Origin: JBFKAV01 sp041621405
Lineage (GTDB): Bacteria > Pseudomonadota > Alphaproteobacteria > Rhodobacterales > Rhodobacteraceae
Direction: 5' to 3'
Length of the DNA stretch: 16,356 bases
Assembly (NCBI GenBank): GCA_041621405.1
Contig: JBFKAV010000078.1
Coordinates: forward strand, 1-16,356
Position numbers and translations under genes: made by a program. The first letter of the stretch is position 1. Each line of letters opens with the position of its first letter. Shown in pieces: positions 14,177-16,356 of the stretch. The notes under the pieces are model-generated. The model was not told the DNA's origin and did not search any database. It worked only from the letters and a program-made list of their open reading frames with translations.

Positions 14177-14404
14177 ATGCACACCCTGGCCCACACCGCC
14201 CGCCACCAGACCCGCCGTCTCGCCCCGCTGGCCCGCCTGCTTTCCTGGCTCGTCGCCAGCGACGCCGCCTGGCGCAGCGCCCGGAAGCTCGCCGCGATGC
14301 CCGACGAGCGCCTCGCCGACATGGGGATCACGCGCGAGGAGGCCGACGCCGCCTTCCGGCGCCGCTTCGCCACCCGCGACGCGCCGCCCCGCTTCGGCGG
14401 GTGA
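14177..14404 (+). CDS. DUF1127 small arginine-rich protein
   Basis: A 75-residue basic protein. The DUF1127 pattern is visible from about 22 to 60: WLVASDAAWRSARKLAAMPDERLADMGITREE, with the conserved L.DMG(I/L) turn. Small DUF1127 proteins are common in alphaproteobacteria and some affect RNA turnover and phosphate or stress physiology through RNA binding; that role here is inference. The ATG at 14177 follows AAGGAG by about 8 bases. It lies upstream of parE on the same strand with an 86-base gap, probably its own transcript. Confidence 0.82.
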   Translation: MHTLAHTARHQTRRLAPLARLLSWLVASDAAWRSARKLAAMPDERLADMGITREEADAAFRRRFATRDAPPRFGG

Positions 14405-14429
14405 CATGCCTCCGGGCGGCGGCAGCCCA

Positions 14430-14458
14430 TTGCCCCCGCCCCGCCGCTTTGCGACAAT
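14430..14458 (+). promoter_or_regulatory. Possible sigma-70-type promoter for parE
   Basis: TTGCCC, 17-base spacer, GACAAT: 4 of 6 matches at each box. Predicted start near 14465 gives a leader of about 26 bases before the ATG at 14491. Pattern match only. Confidence 0.35.
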
Positions 14459-14490
14459 GCCGGCCAAGCAAGAGCAAAGCGAGCAGTCCC

Positions 14491-16356
<1,866 letters not shown>

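Overview
The window reads as chromosomal DNA of a high-GC alphaproteobacterium, most likely of the Rhodobacteraceae (Rhodobacterales). The basis is about 70 % GC with G/C-ending codons, a flavin-dependent ThyX with the alphaproteobacterial RHRTANVNEYS signature, an LdtR-like MarR regulator, SdhE overlapping an XRE gene, two DUF1194 proteins, a DUF1127 small protein and an alphaproteobacterial-type ParE. No genus is claimed. No rRNA, tRNA, CRISPR array, transposase or integrase was seen.

Layout. 1-1253: 3' part of gabT (GABA aminotransferase), its 5' end outside the window. 1324-2520 (-): an AT-richer gene (about 48 % GC in a sampled 60-base line) for a putative PD-(D/E)XK nuclease-fold protein; it starts 4 bases after the stop of thyX (2525-3430, -). 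3566-5426 (+): gloA followed by two tandem secreted DUF1194/VWA-like proteins. 5445-6666 (-): LdtR-like regulator, sdhE and an XRE regulator, the last two overlapping by ATGA. 6751-8727 (+): an aspartate-type aminotransferase, a VOC protein and a conserved hypothetical, tightly packed. 8724-10076 (-): MATE exporter, its stop codon interlocked with that of the hypothetical. 10077-10599 holds no intact gene but carries the decayed C-terminal half of a class I SAM methyltransferase. 10600-11631 (-): ppk2. 11783-12442 (+): glutathione S-transferase. 12455-14014 (-): winged-helix/TolB-like/TPR protein. 14177-14404 (+): DUF1127 protein. 14491 to the end (+): parE, missing only its C-terminal end.

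How the genes relate. Most are housekeeping or small-molecule metabolism: GABA and aspartate transamination, dTMP synthesis, methylglyoxal detoxification, flavinylation of succinate dehydrogenase, polyphosphate-nucleotide phosphotransfer and chromosome decatenation. There is no single shared pathway; the gene order looks like an ordinary core-genome segment.

Two accessory signals stand out. The first is the low-GC nuclease-like gene directly behind thyX, which looks horizontally acquired and may be a solitary defence or restriction-like gene with an unassigned C-terminal domain. The second is the methyltransferase remnant behind ppk2, which keeps one reading frame for about 117 codons but has two internal TAG stops. 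No multi-gene novel system is evident.
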